Source: an uncultured Salinisphaerales bacterium
GTDB lineage: Bacteria > Pseudomonadota > Gammaproteobacteria > Nevskiales > CAJXLF01
Reading direction: 5' to 3'
DNA length: 64,000 nucleotides
Assembly: GCA_913055805.1 (NCBI GenBank)
Contig: CAJXLF010000001.1
Coordinates: forward strand, 1-64,000
The translations under genes and the position numbers were made by a program. The number at the start of each line of letters is the position of its first letter. Within the stretch, counting starts at the first letter, position 1. The notes beneath the pieces were generated by a model that ran no database searches, was not told where the DNA came from, and saw only the letters and a program-made list of their open reading frames with translations. This document shows positions 5,809 to 14,531 of the stretch, piece after piece.

Positions 5809-6510
5809 TTAAGGCAGGCTTTCCCTGAGCCGCAGCCAACCTGTGAGGCTAAAGCGCTCACGGGTGGCCGGCAGCACCTCGTGTTCTATCAGGTTGCTGA
5901 GAAAAACCACCAATGTGCCGCCACGGGGCAGTACGTCCTTGTAATCATCGCTTCCGGGCATGTACATACGCAGTTGGCCGCCGTGTCCGGATTGCCAGTC
6001 GTCATTGAGATACAGCACGCAGGAAACGATGCGGTGACGGGTGTCGCGAAACTGATCCAGATGGCGATGATAGAAACTGCCGGGCGGGTAGACGGTGAGA
6101 TGAGCCTCGAAGTTGAACAGGCCCAGGTACAGGGCCTGGTTGAGCTCCAGCCGTAGCTGTTCGATACGCCGGTAATAGTCGGCCAACGCCGGACTGAGCG
6201 TGTATTCGTTCAGCCAGTGCACATAATCGCTACGAACTTCAGGGCGCAACTGAAGCTGATCGCCGACGCCTACACGGGCGTGACGAAAGGCGCCGTCTTC
6301 CCAAAGGGCGCGGGCTTCGGCAGCCAGGCTGGTCAGGGCAGCGGGTTTGATGAAGTCGGGGCATACCGCCCAGCCGGGTCCGGCGAGGCGTTCCATGATC
6401 CAGGCATGATCCTGGGGCAGTGCGTACAGCAAGGCGGTTAATGTCTCCAAAAACCGGGTGGGAACGGCTGCCCGGCGGCGTAGTTTCGGGCGGTTTTGGC
6501 GGGGACGCAA
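5809..6510 (-). CDS. 2-oxoglutarate/Fe(II) dioxygenase, prolyl 4-hydroxylase type
   Basis: A 233-residue (maximum) protein with a double-stranded beta-helix dioxygenase fold. The iron ligands can be picked out as H150 and D152 (FYHRHLDQF) and H210 (LIEHEVLP), with R217 or R219 for 2-oxoglutarate binding just after. It resembles bacterial SM-20/PHD-like prolyl hydroxylases. The reading frame begins with a TTG codon at 6510 and no clear Shine-Dalgarno; an ATG at 6396 (residue 39) lies just before the conserved domain, so the true start is uncertain. The substrate is unknown. Confidence 0.85.
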   Translation of the reverse strand: MRPRQNRPKLRRRAAVPTRFLETLTALLYALPQDHAWIMERLAGPGWAVCPDFIKPAALTSLAAEARALWEDGAFRHARVGVGDQLQLRPEVRSDYVHWLNEYTLSPALADYYRRIEQLRLELNQALYLGLFNFEAHLTVYPPGSFYHRHLDQFRDTRHRIVSCVLYLNDDWQSGHGGQLRMYMPGSDDYKDVLPRGGTLVVFLSNLIEHEVLPATRERFSLTGWLRLRESLP

Positions 6511-6592
6511 TTATTATCTTTAATGATCAGGCAGTGCTGCAGGCAAAGTCTCTATACTGCGGGTTCGTATAAAACCTGTCCGGATTGAAAAA

Positions 6593-7012
6593 GTGATTGA
6601 ATATCGCAGAGATGCCGAACTGACTCTTGAAAAATTTATTCATATTTATCAATCATCTACCCTGGGTGAGCGGCGGCCGACAGGGGATCGTGATGTGATG
6701 CGTCAGATGATGGAAAATGCCGATCTTACGGTTACGGCCTGGGATGGCGATCAACTGGTCGGCATTTCCAGAACGCTGACGGATTTCGGTTATGTGGCCT
6801 ATCTGTCGGATCTGGCGGTGGCGCAATCTCATCAACGCCTGGGTATCGGCAAGCATCTGATCGAGCAAACCCGTGCCGCGCTGGGTGAAAAATGCATGCT
6901 GGTGTTGCTGGCGGCGCCGGCTGCCAGTGAGTATTACCCGCATATCGGTTTTACCCATCATCCCAGGGCCTGGATTCTTGAAGCGGACCAGCCCTTGGGG
7001 ACAGCATCATAA
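6593..7012 (+). CDS. GNAT-family N-acetyltransferase
   Basis: A 139-residue GNAT protein with the conserved motif A: YLSDLAVAQSHQRLGIGKHLI (residues about 67-87), where Q/R-x-x-G-x-G/I binds the acetyl-CoA pyrophosphate. The YYPHIGFTHH segment matches motif B. The start codon is GTG at 6593. It is divergent from the dioxygenase gene, with about 80 bp of promoter space containing a TATACT near 6552. Substrate unknown. Confidence 0.87.
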   Translation: MIEYRRDAELTLEKFIHIYQSSTLGERRPTGDRDVMRQMMENADLTVTAWDGDQLVGISRTLTDFGYVAYLSDLAVAQSHQRLGIGKHLIEQTRAALGEKCMLVLLAAPAASEYYPHIGFTHHPRAWILEADQPLGTAS

Positions 7013-7061
7013 AACGCGGCCAGTGCCGCGAGTCTCTGAAACGGTTGCATCAGGAGGGGAT

Positions 7062-7538
7062 ATGACACCGTTACGACAACGCCCGTTCGACCTGTTTCTG
7101 GTGTTCTGGTTTTGCGTGTTTTCCGTGTCTTCGTTTATCTACGAGCAATACATCATCTTCGATGTGGACCTGGCCTCCGCCACGGATATCTTCGGCCGTT
7201 CCTGGTATTGGTATGCCAGCTCCTTTGATCCGGTGTTTCTGGATACACCGCTATGGCTGCGCATCATGTGCGGCATCGACGGCTATCTTTTCGGGGCCTG
7301 TTATCCGGCTTTTATTTACGCCTTTATCAAGGGCTGTAACTGGGTGCGGGTGCCGGCGCTGGTTTATGGCTCTGCGATTATCTATTCAACGCTGGTGTAT
7401 TTCGGCTGGGAGTTTCTGGATCCGACGAACCGTGAGGAGGCCAATCTGCTGGCCGTGTTCATCGTGAATATTCCCTACACCATAGTGCCGTTACTGTTGA
7501 TGTGGCGGGTACGCAACCCGGCCCCGTTCTCTGCTTGA
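7062..7538 (+). CDS. EXPERA-domain (TMEM97/EBP-like) membrane protein
   Basis: A 158-residue protein with four membrane spans, matching the EXPERA domain shared by eukaryotic TMEM97 (sigma-2 receptor) and sterol isomerase EBP. Characteristic residues are RPFDLFLVFWF at the first span, the acidic E-Q pair in FIYEQYIIFD, SSFDPVFL, and the FGWEF of the last span. Bacterial members are of unknown function; a lipid or sterol ligand is a reasonable guess from the fold. ATG 7062 is chosen because AGGAGGGG lies 7 bp upstream; an earlier in-frame start would add unrelated residues. Confidence 0.8.
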   Translation: MTPLRQRPFDLFLVFWFCVFSVSSFIYEQYIIFDVDLASATDIFGRSWYWYASSFDPVFLDTPLWLRIMCGIDGYLFGACYPAFIYAFIKGCNWVRVPALVYGSAIIYSTLVYFGWEFLDPTNREEANLLAVFIVNIPYTIVPLLLMWRVRNPAPFSA

Positions 7539-7595
7539 ACTGTTCGCTCGCTATACTGGTGGGGCGAGCCAAAATCCAAATTGCGAGGAGTTGTC

Positions 7596-8630
7596 ATGAC
7601 GGATAGTCCCGACATCGCCGAACTGGCGGAGGAAATGGAGACACAGACGGCGCCGTCCGGCCTGGAGAAGACTGTTGGTGAGCTGATGTCGCCTGCGCCT
7701 GCGATTCTGCCGGCCAGCAGCACGGCAGCCGAAGCGCTGGCCTTCCTGGTCAAGACCAAGGATGTCTCTGACGTTACCTATATCTATGCCACCCGGGAAG
7801 AGAAGCTGGCAGGGGTGGTGGGCATGCGAGATCTGATTCTGGCCAAGCCGTCACAGACACTCGAAGACATCATGCTGCAGCAACCCTTCGCCTTTACGCG
7901 GGACACCCGCATTGGCGAAGCGATTTCCGAGGCGCTGGGCCGTCACTATCCCATGTATCCGGTGGTGGATGATGACCAGCAGGTGATCGGAGTGGTGCGT
8001 GGCTGGAAGCTGTATGAACGCATCGCCACGGAGATGAGTGGCCAGGCCGGCGCCCAGGTGGGTGTGGCGCGCGAAGAGCAGGTCACAACCGGGGTGTTCG
8101 CCGCCTTTCGCATGCGCCATCCCTGGCTGCAGGTGAATCTGCTGACAGCTTTTGCCGCTGCCTTCGTGGTGGGTATGTTCGAAGATACGATCATGCGTGT
8201 GGTGGCGCTGGCGGCTTTTCTGCCGGTGCTGGCCGGACAGAGCGGCAACACCGGTTGTCAGGCGCTGGCCATTACCCTGCGCGGTCTGACGCTGGGCAAG
8301 TTGCGTAATTATCCGATACGCAAGTTGCTGCAAAAGGAGATATTGCTCGGTGCCCTGAATGGACTGCTGGTGGGCATTGTGGCGGGTGTGGCCATGAGTG
8401 TGTACGCCAGCATGACCGGGGCTGCGCAGCCGGTCATGCTCGGGGTAGTGATTCTGGTGGCCATGGTCGGCGCCTGTGTCGGCAGTGGCATATTCGGTGT
8501 CATGGTGCCGCTTACCCTGAAGCGTTTCGGTGCGGACCCCGCCACTGCCAGCAGCATCTTCCTGACCACTTTCACCGACATTATCGGTATGGGGTTGATG
8601 CTGTTTCTGGCGACGACGCTGATTCTGTAG
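7596..8630 (+). CDS. mgtE: MgtE-type divalent cation transporter lacking the N domain
   Basis: A 344-residue protein with a CBS pair (residues about 25-145) and the five-helix MgtE channel domain (about 180-344). The selectivity motif is present in LAGQSGNTGCQALAITLRG, and FTDIIGM carries the acidic residue at the Mg site of the last helices. Full-length MgtE is near 450 residues and starts with a superhelical MgtE_N domain, which is missing here; short versions are known in proteobacteria. ATG 7596 is preferred over TTG 7581 because GCGAGGAG sits 7 bp before it. Role: Mg2+ (or Co2+) uptake across the inner membrane, gated through the CBS pair. Confidence 0.88.
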   Translation: MTDSPDIAELAEEMETQTAPSGLEKTVGELMSPAPAILPASSTAAEALAFLVKTKDVSDVTYIYATREEKLAGVVGMRDLILAKPSQTLEDIMLQQPFAFTRDTRIGEAISEALGRHYPMYPVVDDDQQVIGVVRGWKLYERIATEMSGQAGAQVGVAREEQVTTGVFAAFRMRHPWLQVNLLTAFAAAFVVGMFEDTIMRVVALAAFLPVLAGQSGNTGCQALAITLRGLTLGKLRNYPIRKLLQKEILLGALNGLLVGIVAGVAMSVYASMTGAAQPVMLGVVILVAMVGACVGSGIFGVMVPLTLKRFGADPATASSIFLTTFTDIIGMGLMLFLATTLIL

Positions 8631-8681
8631 TGCAGCCGAAGGGTGTTTGAGTTAGCCATGACTGTGGCCAAAGAGGTGGCT

Positions 8682-9155
8682 ATGTTCACGATCAGGAAAT
8701 CACCTTGCGCAGCTGCTGTTCTGGCTTTGTTGCTCTGCCTGTCAGCAACGACCGGCATGGCCCGGGACGGGGAAGTCCATCCCTACCTGATTCTGCTGCC
8801 GGGTAATTATGCGGTTATCGGCCAGATGCCGGACGGAGGTGTCTCTTACGCCGGGACCGCGGAGATACGCGAAGCGGGCGGCAAGCTGGAACTGATCAAG
8901 ACCATTGGCGAGCAGTCTATTCATGCCACTGTGGAAATCGACAAACCATCGCCGGGTGAAGGCGAGGTGTTGCGCATACGCTGGCCTAAATACGAACAAA
9001 GCTGTCTGGTGAGTGCCGACCTGGATAATTTCGGCCGCCTCACCTGTTACTGGATGCGGGACGACCAGCTGCACAGCGCGCCCGGACTGGAGGCTTACTT
9101 CTCCACCGGCGCCTGGCCGAAGGAACCGGCGCCATTGAACGCCGCCGGGTTCTGA
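8682..9155 (+). CDS. Secreted protein of unknown function
   Basis: A 157-residue protein with a clear signal peptide: MFTIRKS, then the hydrophobic AAAVLALLLCLSATTG and a likely cut after MARA-like residues near 27-30. The mature part is mostly beta-strand by pattern and includes two cysteines that could pair (SCLVSAD and LTCYW). I do not recognise the family. ATG 8682 is chosen over upstream starts at 8643 and 8658 because it places the signal sequence first and follows AAAGAGG. It ends in the hairpin at 9141-9165. Confidence 0.7.
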   Translation: MFTIRKSPCAAAVLALLLCLSATTGMARDGEVHPYLILLPGNYAVIGQMPDGGVSYAGTAEIREAGGKLELIKTIGEQSIHATVEIDKPSPGEGEVLRIRWPKYEQSCLVSADLDNFGRLTCYWMRDDQLHSAPGLEAYFSTGAWPKEPAPLNAAGF

Positions 9156-9165
9156 GCCCGGCGGC
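9141..9165. terminator. GC-rich hairpin between convergent genes
   Basis: A perfect 9-bp stem GCCGCCGGG (9141-9149) and CCCGGCGGC (9157-9165) with a 7-base loop spans the stop codon of the secreted-protein gene and lies 13 bp from the end of the convergent DUF1302 gene. There is no T-run on either side, so it may act as a weak or Rho-assisted bidirectional terminator. Confidence 0.45.
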
Positions 9166-9178
9166 AGGTCGGCAGGAT

Positions 9179-11092
9179 CTAGAAGAAGTTGTACTTCAGC
9201 GTGACGCCGATGTTGTCACGGTCGGCCAGCGGACGGTCCAGGAAGTGGGCGTCGCCGCCGGTGAAGACGCTGTAGTTGATGCCTACCGTGAATTTCTGCA
9301 GACGCGTCATTTCCACACCCACGCCGACGCGGATGTCGTCTTCACCGAACAATGAACCAAAGCCGCCGGAGATGGCGCTACGGCCCTTGATCTGCTGCTG
9401 GTAGGAAACGGGGATGCGCAGATCCCAGCCATCAAGGATGGCCTGTTTGTCGAAGAACATCAGCAGCGCCGCGGCATAGGATTCTTCGTCGAAGGTGAGT
9501 TCGTCGAAGTACTCGCCTTCGCGCGGGCCTTCGATACTCTGCTTCGGCTCGACTTCGTCCACTTTCTGATAACCGATTTCGCTGACAATGGTGATGGCGT
9601 CAAACAGCCAGGGTGGGCGGCTGGTATAGATGCCGTTGAGCAGTACCTGGTAGGTATTGGCGCGGGTGGGGGTGGGCACCGGGCCGTTGATGCCGTTGTC
9701 CACATCCACCAGTACGTCCACACCTTCGCGGTAGAGGAATTCGCCGCCGAAGTTGATGCCGAACAGATTGGTGGAGAAGCTCAGGGCCTGCAGTTCAATG
9801 TCATCAAAGTACTTGATGTTATAGGTCACCGGCACTTTGGCGCCCAGCAGGTCAGTGGTGATGGGTGGCAGGAGGCCGGGCAGCGGATCGGCGATTTCCA
9901 GTCCGCCGTAATTGAAGACCACCGCCGGCGTGGTGCTGTGATAACGCAGATAGTAGTAGCCCAGGGTGGTGGTGTAGTTCAGGGCATATTCAATGCCCGC
10001 ACCCCACTGGCCTTTGTCGTCGGGCTTGATGTCAGGGCCGCGCTGCGGATTGAGGCCTTCCTCGGCATTCAGGGGATTGAGCCCGGTTTGCGGCAACTGC
10101 AGCAGCTGCAGTTCCGGCGGCAGCAGATCAGGAATGTCGAGCTGGTCGTTGAGCAGCAGCAGGTCGATCAGTTCCAGGATTTCCACCAGGTCGTTGGAAA
10201 TGATGTGGAACTCCGACAGCGTGTCCAGGAACAGAGGGTTCTTGATGCCATAGGCGAATTCGGCGCCGGGACCCACGATATCCGCCACCGAGAAGAACTC
10301 GCCTGTGGGGTTGAGTTCGGTTTCCTTGAATTCCAGCTTGTACTGGCCCAGCAGGGTGATCTTGTCGGTCAGGGTGAAACGGGCCGACAACTGATTCACC
10401 GGCAGCAGAATGCTCTTTACGTCTGCGCCCGGGATGGTGGCGCGGGTGGCGTCCGCCGGCGACTGCGCTAGTGCAACGCCGGAGAAGAACAGGCTCTGGC
10501 CCCAGGCGGCAATGTGCTGGCCGGCGCGAAGCTGCAGCGCCATGGTATCGCCGAAGTAGAAGGTGCCGTAGGCATAGGCGTCGAGCAGGCGGGCCCGCTG
10601 ACCGCTGAATTCCTGCGCATCCTCGGTGAAGGTATTGAAGGGTTGTTGCGAGGTGTTGATGCGATCGGGTTCAGTATGGGCGTTGTCGTTATCGCTCTGG
10701 TAAACGTCGTCGTAGAAAGCGTCGCCGCGCACCAGGAAGCCGTAATCGCCCCAGTTGAATTCGATATCGCCCAGCAGGGTGACGCGATTATTGATCACAT
10801 CGTATTTGTCGAAGTTGCGGTCGCCGTCGTCGTGGTTGTTCGATTCGGGGAACTTGAATTCTTCGGGAATCGGGACCGAGGGCCGGCCAGGCGCATTGAT
10901 GATGCCGTCGCTGGGATCTTCCAGGCGCCAGGCGGCGGAGTAGGTTCCGACCAAGGTAGTTTTGACATCCGCGCCGAGGAAGTCGAATTCCATTGCCTGC
11001 GCAGTGACGGCAAACAGCAAGCTGCCGCAGAGCGAGGCGTTCCGGGCCTGCTTCAGAATAAAAGAAGTTCTACCTGCCAATGCTGGTTGCAT
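9179..11092 (-). CDS. DUF1302 family outer-membrane protein (paralogue A)
   Basis: A 637-residue protein with a signal peptide ending AQA at 31-33 and a long beta-rich body ending in a C-terminal phenylalanine (YNFF), the usual sorting signal of outer-membrane barrels. The PGRPSVPIPEEFKFPESNN and GDRNFDKYDVINNR stretches are characteristic of DUF1302. DUF1302 genes are common beside hydrocarbon, steroid and polymer degradation genes, and a role in uptake of hydrophobic compounds is inferred, not shown. GGGAGAG precedes the ATG. It is closely similar to the gene at 12259-14175 and shares its strand, with a flavin reductase between them. Confidence 0.88.
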   Translation of the reverse strand: MQPALAGRTSFILKQARNASLCGSLLFAVTAQAMEFDFLGADVKTTLVGTYSAAWRLEDPSDGIINAPGRPSVPIPEEFKFPESNNHDDGDRNFDKYDVINNRVTLLGDIEFNWGDYGFLVRGDAFYDDVYQSDNDNAHTEPDRINTSQQPFNTFTEDAQEFSGQRARLLDAYAYGTFYFGDTMALQLRAGQHIAAWGQSLFFSGVALAQSPADATRATIPGADVKSILLPVNQLSARFTLTDKITLLGQYKLEFKETELNPTGEFFSVADIVGPGAEFAYGIKNPLFLDTLSEFHIISNDLVEILELIDLLLLNDQLDIPDLLPPELQLLQLPQTGLNPLNAEEGLNPQRGPDIKPDDKGQWGAGIEYALNYTTTLGYYYLRYHSTTPAVVFNYGGLEIADPLPGLLPPITTDLLGAKVPVTYNIKYFDDIELQALSFSTNLFGINFGGEFLYREGVDVLVDVDNGINGPVPTPTRANTYQVLLNGIYTSRPPWLFDAITIVSEIGYQKVDEVEPKQSIEGPREGEYFDELTFDEESYAAALLMFFDKQAILDGWDLRIPVSYQQQIKGRSAISGGFGSLFGEDDIRVGVGVEMTRLQKFTVGINYSVFTGGDAHFLDRPLADRDNIGVTLKYNFF

Positions 11093-11266
11093 GCGTCTCT
11101 CCCTGTCGCCAAACCCGTCGTCCGGGTTTGAGATTCATTCTTGAATCTTCAGCGTCTCTGCACCTAAGAAGGTCTGTTGTTGGTAAATAAGGTGGTTTAG
11201 GGAGTGATATTAGGTGCCCTTCGGCAAAAAAATATCACCCATTTGTACTAATTTCGCTGTGCCAGA

Positions 11267-12232
11267 TCAGTTGGGCTCGTATTCCCACATTTCGGCAGCC
11301 TCGGGGTCGAGGGTGTCGAGCAGCTTGTTGAGCAGTGATTTCAGTACCGCTCCTTCTTCGTAGCCCATGCGTTCGGTCACCGTGGACTCCACCGCCTTGG
11401 CCGAGGTGATCAGGCGAATGGCCGTGCGGCTGCCCTCATCGGTGAGATGAAATACTTCGTCTTTCTGGGATACATAGCCCCGCTTGCAGAGCGAGTCCAG
11501 CGCTTCGTGGCCGGCTTCGTCCAGAACGTCGCGCATGGCCTTGTCCATATCCTCGGCGCTCATTTCATGCTTGAGCGTGAGAGTGGAGAGTACGTAGAAC
11601 TCTTCATCGCTGAGTTCCTCGGCTTTCAGCAGTGGTTTGATGCGGCCATAGAACTTGAAGTGACTGCGGCCCAGCAGATAACCCAGAAAGTCATCGTTGA
11701 AGCTGCCGCCCAGATAAGGCCGACGCGGCTTGCCTTCGCGTTCCGTGCGGGGAGTGGCGTGGGCATATTTGCCGCCGTGAAAAACCAGCGGTGCCACGTC
11801 ACTGCGGTCGAAGGATACGACCTCGCCGACGAAGATGACATGGTCGCCGCCGTCGTATTGAAAAGCCGTCTTGCACTGGAAGCGGGCGGTGCAATCCTTC
11901 AACAGCGGCACTTCGCCAACACCGGCGTCTACGTCCAGGCCGGCGAACTTGTCTTCACCGCGCATGGCGAAACGGGTGGACAGTTCAGACTGCCCGGAAC
12001 TCAGCACATGTACAGCCCAGTGCTCGGCTTCCCGGAATACGGGCAGGCTCAGAGCGCTTTTGGCCAAGCTCCAGAGCACCAGCGGCGGGTCCAGCGAAAC
12101 CGAGTTAAAGCTGTTGACGGTCAGGCCCAGAGGTTCGCCCTTGCTGTCACGGGTGGTGATGATGGTGACGCCGGTTGCGAAGCTGCCAAGGGCCTGACGA
12201 AATGCCGTAGTGTCGAAGTTGGTCGATTCCAT
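11267..12232 (-). CDS. Flavin reductase with C-terminal MarR-like domain (C1-HpaH type)
   Basis: A 321-residue fusion. Residues about 8-165 are a flavin reductase domain (FRQALGSFATGVTIIT, GLTVNSFNSVSLDPPL, and GGDHVIFVGEV, which carry the FMN/NADH site). Residues about 190-321 look like a MarR winged helix (LSDEEFYVLSTLTLKHEMS, CKRGYVSQKDEVFHLTDEG). This layout is that of Acinetobacter C1-HpaH, whose MarR-like tail senses the aromatic substrate and controls FADH2 supply to a partner monooxygenase. The oxygenase partner is not adjacent. The gene lies 26 bp downstream of DUF1302 paralogue B on the same strand, so the two are probably cotranscribed. Confidence 0.88.
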   Translation of the reverse strand: MESTNFDTTAFRQALGSFATGVTIITTRDSKGEPLGLTVNSFNSVSLDPPLVLWSLAKSALSLPVFREAEHWAVHVLSSGQSELSTRFAMRGEDKFAGLDVDAGVGEVPLLKDCTARFQCKTAFQYDGGDHVIFVGEVVSFDRSDVAPLVFHGGKYAHATPRTEREGKPRRPYLGGSFNDDFLGYLLGRSHFKFYGRIKPLLKAEELSDEEFYVLSTLTLKHEMSAEDMDKAMRDVLDEAGHEALDSLCKRGYVSQKDEVFHLTDEGSRTAIRLITSAKAVESTVTERMGYEEGAVLKSLLNKLLDTLDPEAAEMWEYEPN

Positions 12233-12258
12233 TGTGCTCTTGAATGATCCTTGTCTAA

Positions 12259-14175
12259 TTAGAAGAACGTGTATTTCACGCTGAGGCCGACGGTGTCGCG
12301 GTCGGCCAGGGGGCGGTCGAAGAAGTCGGGTTCGCCGCCGGTAAAGCCGCTGTAGTTGATGCCCAGGGTGAGCTTGTTCAGGCGGGTGAATTCGAAGCCC
12401 ACGCCGACACGCACGTCGTCTTCGCCAAACAGGGAGCCAAAGGCGCCGTTCAGGGGTGCGCGTCCTTTCAGGGCTTTCTGGTAGGAAAGAGGGATCTTCA
12501 TATCCCAGCCGGCGAAGATGTTGCGTTTTTCCAGGAAGGACAGCAGGGCAATGGCCCAGGCTTCCTCGTCAAACGTCAGGTCGTCATAGAAGGCGCCGGC
12601 ATTGGCCCCTTCCACACTTTGCTGAGGTTCAACATCCATGATCTCAATCCAGCCGACTTCACCCACGAATACCACCGAGTCGAAGTAGAACTGCGGGCGA
12701 TAAGTGTAGATGGCGTTGAGCAGTACCTGGTTGGTGTTGGCGCGGGTCGGTGTGGGTACGGGCCCGTTCACGCCGTTGTCCACGTCTACCAGCGTATCGA
12801 TGCCTTCGCGGCGGATGATCTCACCGCCCACGTTCCAGCCGAACAGCAGGGTCGAGAAGCTCAGGGCGTAAAGGTCGACATTGTCGTAGTAAACGATGTT
12901 GTAGGTTTCGGGCACGATGATGCCGAGGTCGGCGGTGGTGATTTCAGGCAGGGCTACGCCGGGCGCGATTTCCTGTTCCGGGATCACCGTCAGTTCACCG
13001 TAGTTCAGGCGAACCGCCGGGGTCTTCTGGTGATAGCGCAGGTAGTAGGCGCCCAGGGTGGTGGTATAGGTCAGGGCGTATTCAATGCCGAAACCATATT
13101 GCTTGTCGTCATCATCCGGTTCGATATCACCTGCATAGCTGGGGCCCAGGTTCACCGGCACGTTGAGAGGGTTGGAGCCGGGGTCGGGAATGCCGAGGCT
13201 GGGCAGGAATTCGATGGGCAGGTTGGCCACCAGCTGCTGCAACTGGGCGCTGTTAAGCTGGCCGTCAAAAACCTCGTCGATGGTCATCAGCACTTCGGCC
13301 AGAGTGTTGGCATCGGTGATGTCAAAGGAGGCGAGTACCGAGGGGTCAAAGGGGTTGCGGATGCCGAAAGCGAATTCCCGGCCCGGTCCGACCACGTCTG
13401 CCGGCGAATAGAATTCGCCGACCGGATTCAGTTCGAAGGGTTTGAATTCGAACTGGTACTGCCCCAGCAGGGTGATTTTCTCGTTAAGCGTGAAGCGCAG
13501 TGAGGCCTGGTTGATCGGCAGCAGAATACTCTTCACTTCCGCACCGGGAATGGTCGCGCGGGTGGCGTCGGCCGTGGCCTGCGACAGCGCCAGGCCGTTG
13601 AAGAACAGGCTCTGGCCCCAGGCGGCGATGTGCTTGCCCACACGCAGTTGCAGACTCATGGTGTCGCCGAAATAGAAAGTGCCGTAAGCGTAGGCATCCA
13701 GCAGACGGGCGCGCGTACCGCTGAATTCGTCGGCCGCGTCGGTAAAGCTGTTGAAGGGTTCCTGCGTCGTGTTGATGCGATCCGGTGCGGTGTGGGCATT
13801 GTCATTGTTGTCGACGTAGACGTCGTCGTAGAAGACGTCGCCGCGCAGCAGTACGCCGTAGTCGCCCCAGCTGAATTCGATATCGCCGAGCAGTGAGGCG
13901 CGGTTGTTCACCAGGTCGTATTTATCGAAGTTGCGGTCGCCGTCATCGAAGTTATTCGATTCCGGGAACTTCAGTTCCTCGGCAATCGGTACTGAAGGCC
14001 GGCCCGGTGCATCGATAATGCGGTTGCTGGGGTCCTCGATACGCCAGGCTGCGGCATAGTTGCCGAGTAGCGTGTACTTGGCGTTTATACCCCAGAATTC
14101 AAATGTACCGGCGTTGGCGGTTTGTGCAGCCAATGCTGCCATAATCACCCAGAAACCCTTGTATGCTTTATTCAT
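12259..14175 (-). CDS. DUF1302 family outer-membrane protein (paralogue B)
   Basis: A 638-residue paralogue of the 9179-11092 product. Signal peptide MNKAYKGFWVIMAALAAQTANA is cut after about residue 22; the protein ends in KYTFF, a barrel-type C-terminal aromatic. Shared blocks include APGRPSVPI, KFPESNN, DDGDRNFDKYD, SLLGDIEF and VDVDNG(I/V)NGPVPTPTRAN, running the whole length, so the pair arose by duplication. GGGAGGGGAAG precedes the ATG. It is the first gene of the minus-strand set (DUF1302-B, flavin reductase, DUF1302-A). Confidence 0.88.
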   Translation of the reverse strand: MNKAYKGFWVIMAALAAQTANAGTFEFWGINAKYTLLGNYAAAWRIEDPSNRIIDAPGRPSVPIAEELKFPESNNFDDGDRNFDKYDLVNNRASLLGDIEFSWGDYGVLLRGDVFYDDVYVDNNDNAHTAPDRINTTQEPFNSFTDAADEFSGTRARLLDAYAYGTFYFGDTMSLQLRVGKHIAAWGQSLFFNGLALSQATADATRATIPGAEVKSILLPINQASLRFTLNEKITLLGQYQFEFKPFELNPVGEFYSPADVVGPGREFAFGIRNPFDPSVLASFDITDANTLAEVLMTIDEVFDGQLNSAQLQQLVANLPIEFLPSLGIPDPGSNPLNVPVNLGPSYAGDIEPDDDDKQYGFGIEYALTYTTTLGAYYLRYHQKTPAVRLNYGELTVIPEQEIAPGVALPEITTADLGIIVPETYNIVYYDNVDLYALSFSTLLFGWNVGGEIIRREGIDTLVDVDNGVNGPVPTPTRANTNQVLLNAIYTYRPQFYFDSVVFVGEVGWIEIMDVEPQQSVEGANAGAFYDDLTFDEEAWAIALLSFLEKRNIFAGWDMKIPLSYQKALKGRAPLNGAFGSLFGEDDVRVGVGFEFTRLNKLTLGINYSGFTGGEPDFFDRPLADRDTVGLSVKYTFF

Positions 14176-14531
14176 CGACTTCCCCTCCCAAAGTCAGTCT
14201 CGCACCTGTATGAAAACGTATGGCCTGCAGGTATATACGGGTAGATTTTTATATATGGCCCCGTCGCGTACACAGGTTAATATTTTCTATATACGCAATA
14301 TGCCCTAATACAGCGCACCAGAGTAGGTGCAGGGCCCTTTGGGAGCTTCATCCGAACGGAGTAAGGGGGTTCGCCGCCGAACTGGCAGACTGTGCGCCAA
14401 TTCGAAAAATAACTGAAAATACATAGAAATTCTCGCCTGACTGTATTAACTCCGATAAAGTGACCGGAGTGTAAGGCTGCGGTTGAGGCGCGATTCCCAT
14501 GCCAGCTGAAAAACAGAATTCCCAAGGGGAA
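14176..14531. other. Divergent promoter region between DUF1302-B and WS/DGAT
   Basis: The 356-bp gap separates two divergent genes. It is AT-rich from 14240 to 14300 with TATATA-like stretches that could serve the minus-strand gene. Near the plus-strand gene an ACTCCG (14449-14454) and CGGAGT (14465-14470) form a small inverted repeat. Short reading frames occur here, but none shows coding features. No repeat family seen elsewhere in the window is present. Confidence 0.4.

Noticed and set aside
12619-13503. Long plus-strand reading frame (294 codons) opposite DUF1302-B
   Set aside because: It is the antisense shadow of a GC-rich gene; no Shine-Dalgarno, and the minus-strand product is a clear full-length family member. 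The same holds opposite DUF1302-A (9938-10471).
14220-14426. Short frames in the DUF1302-B / WS/DGAT gap
   Set aside because: No Shine-Dalgarno, no coherent composition; the area is better read as promoter DNA.
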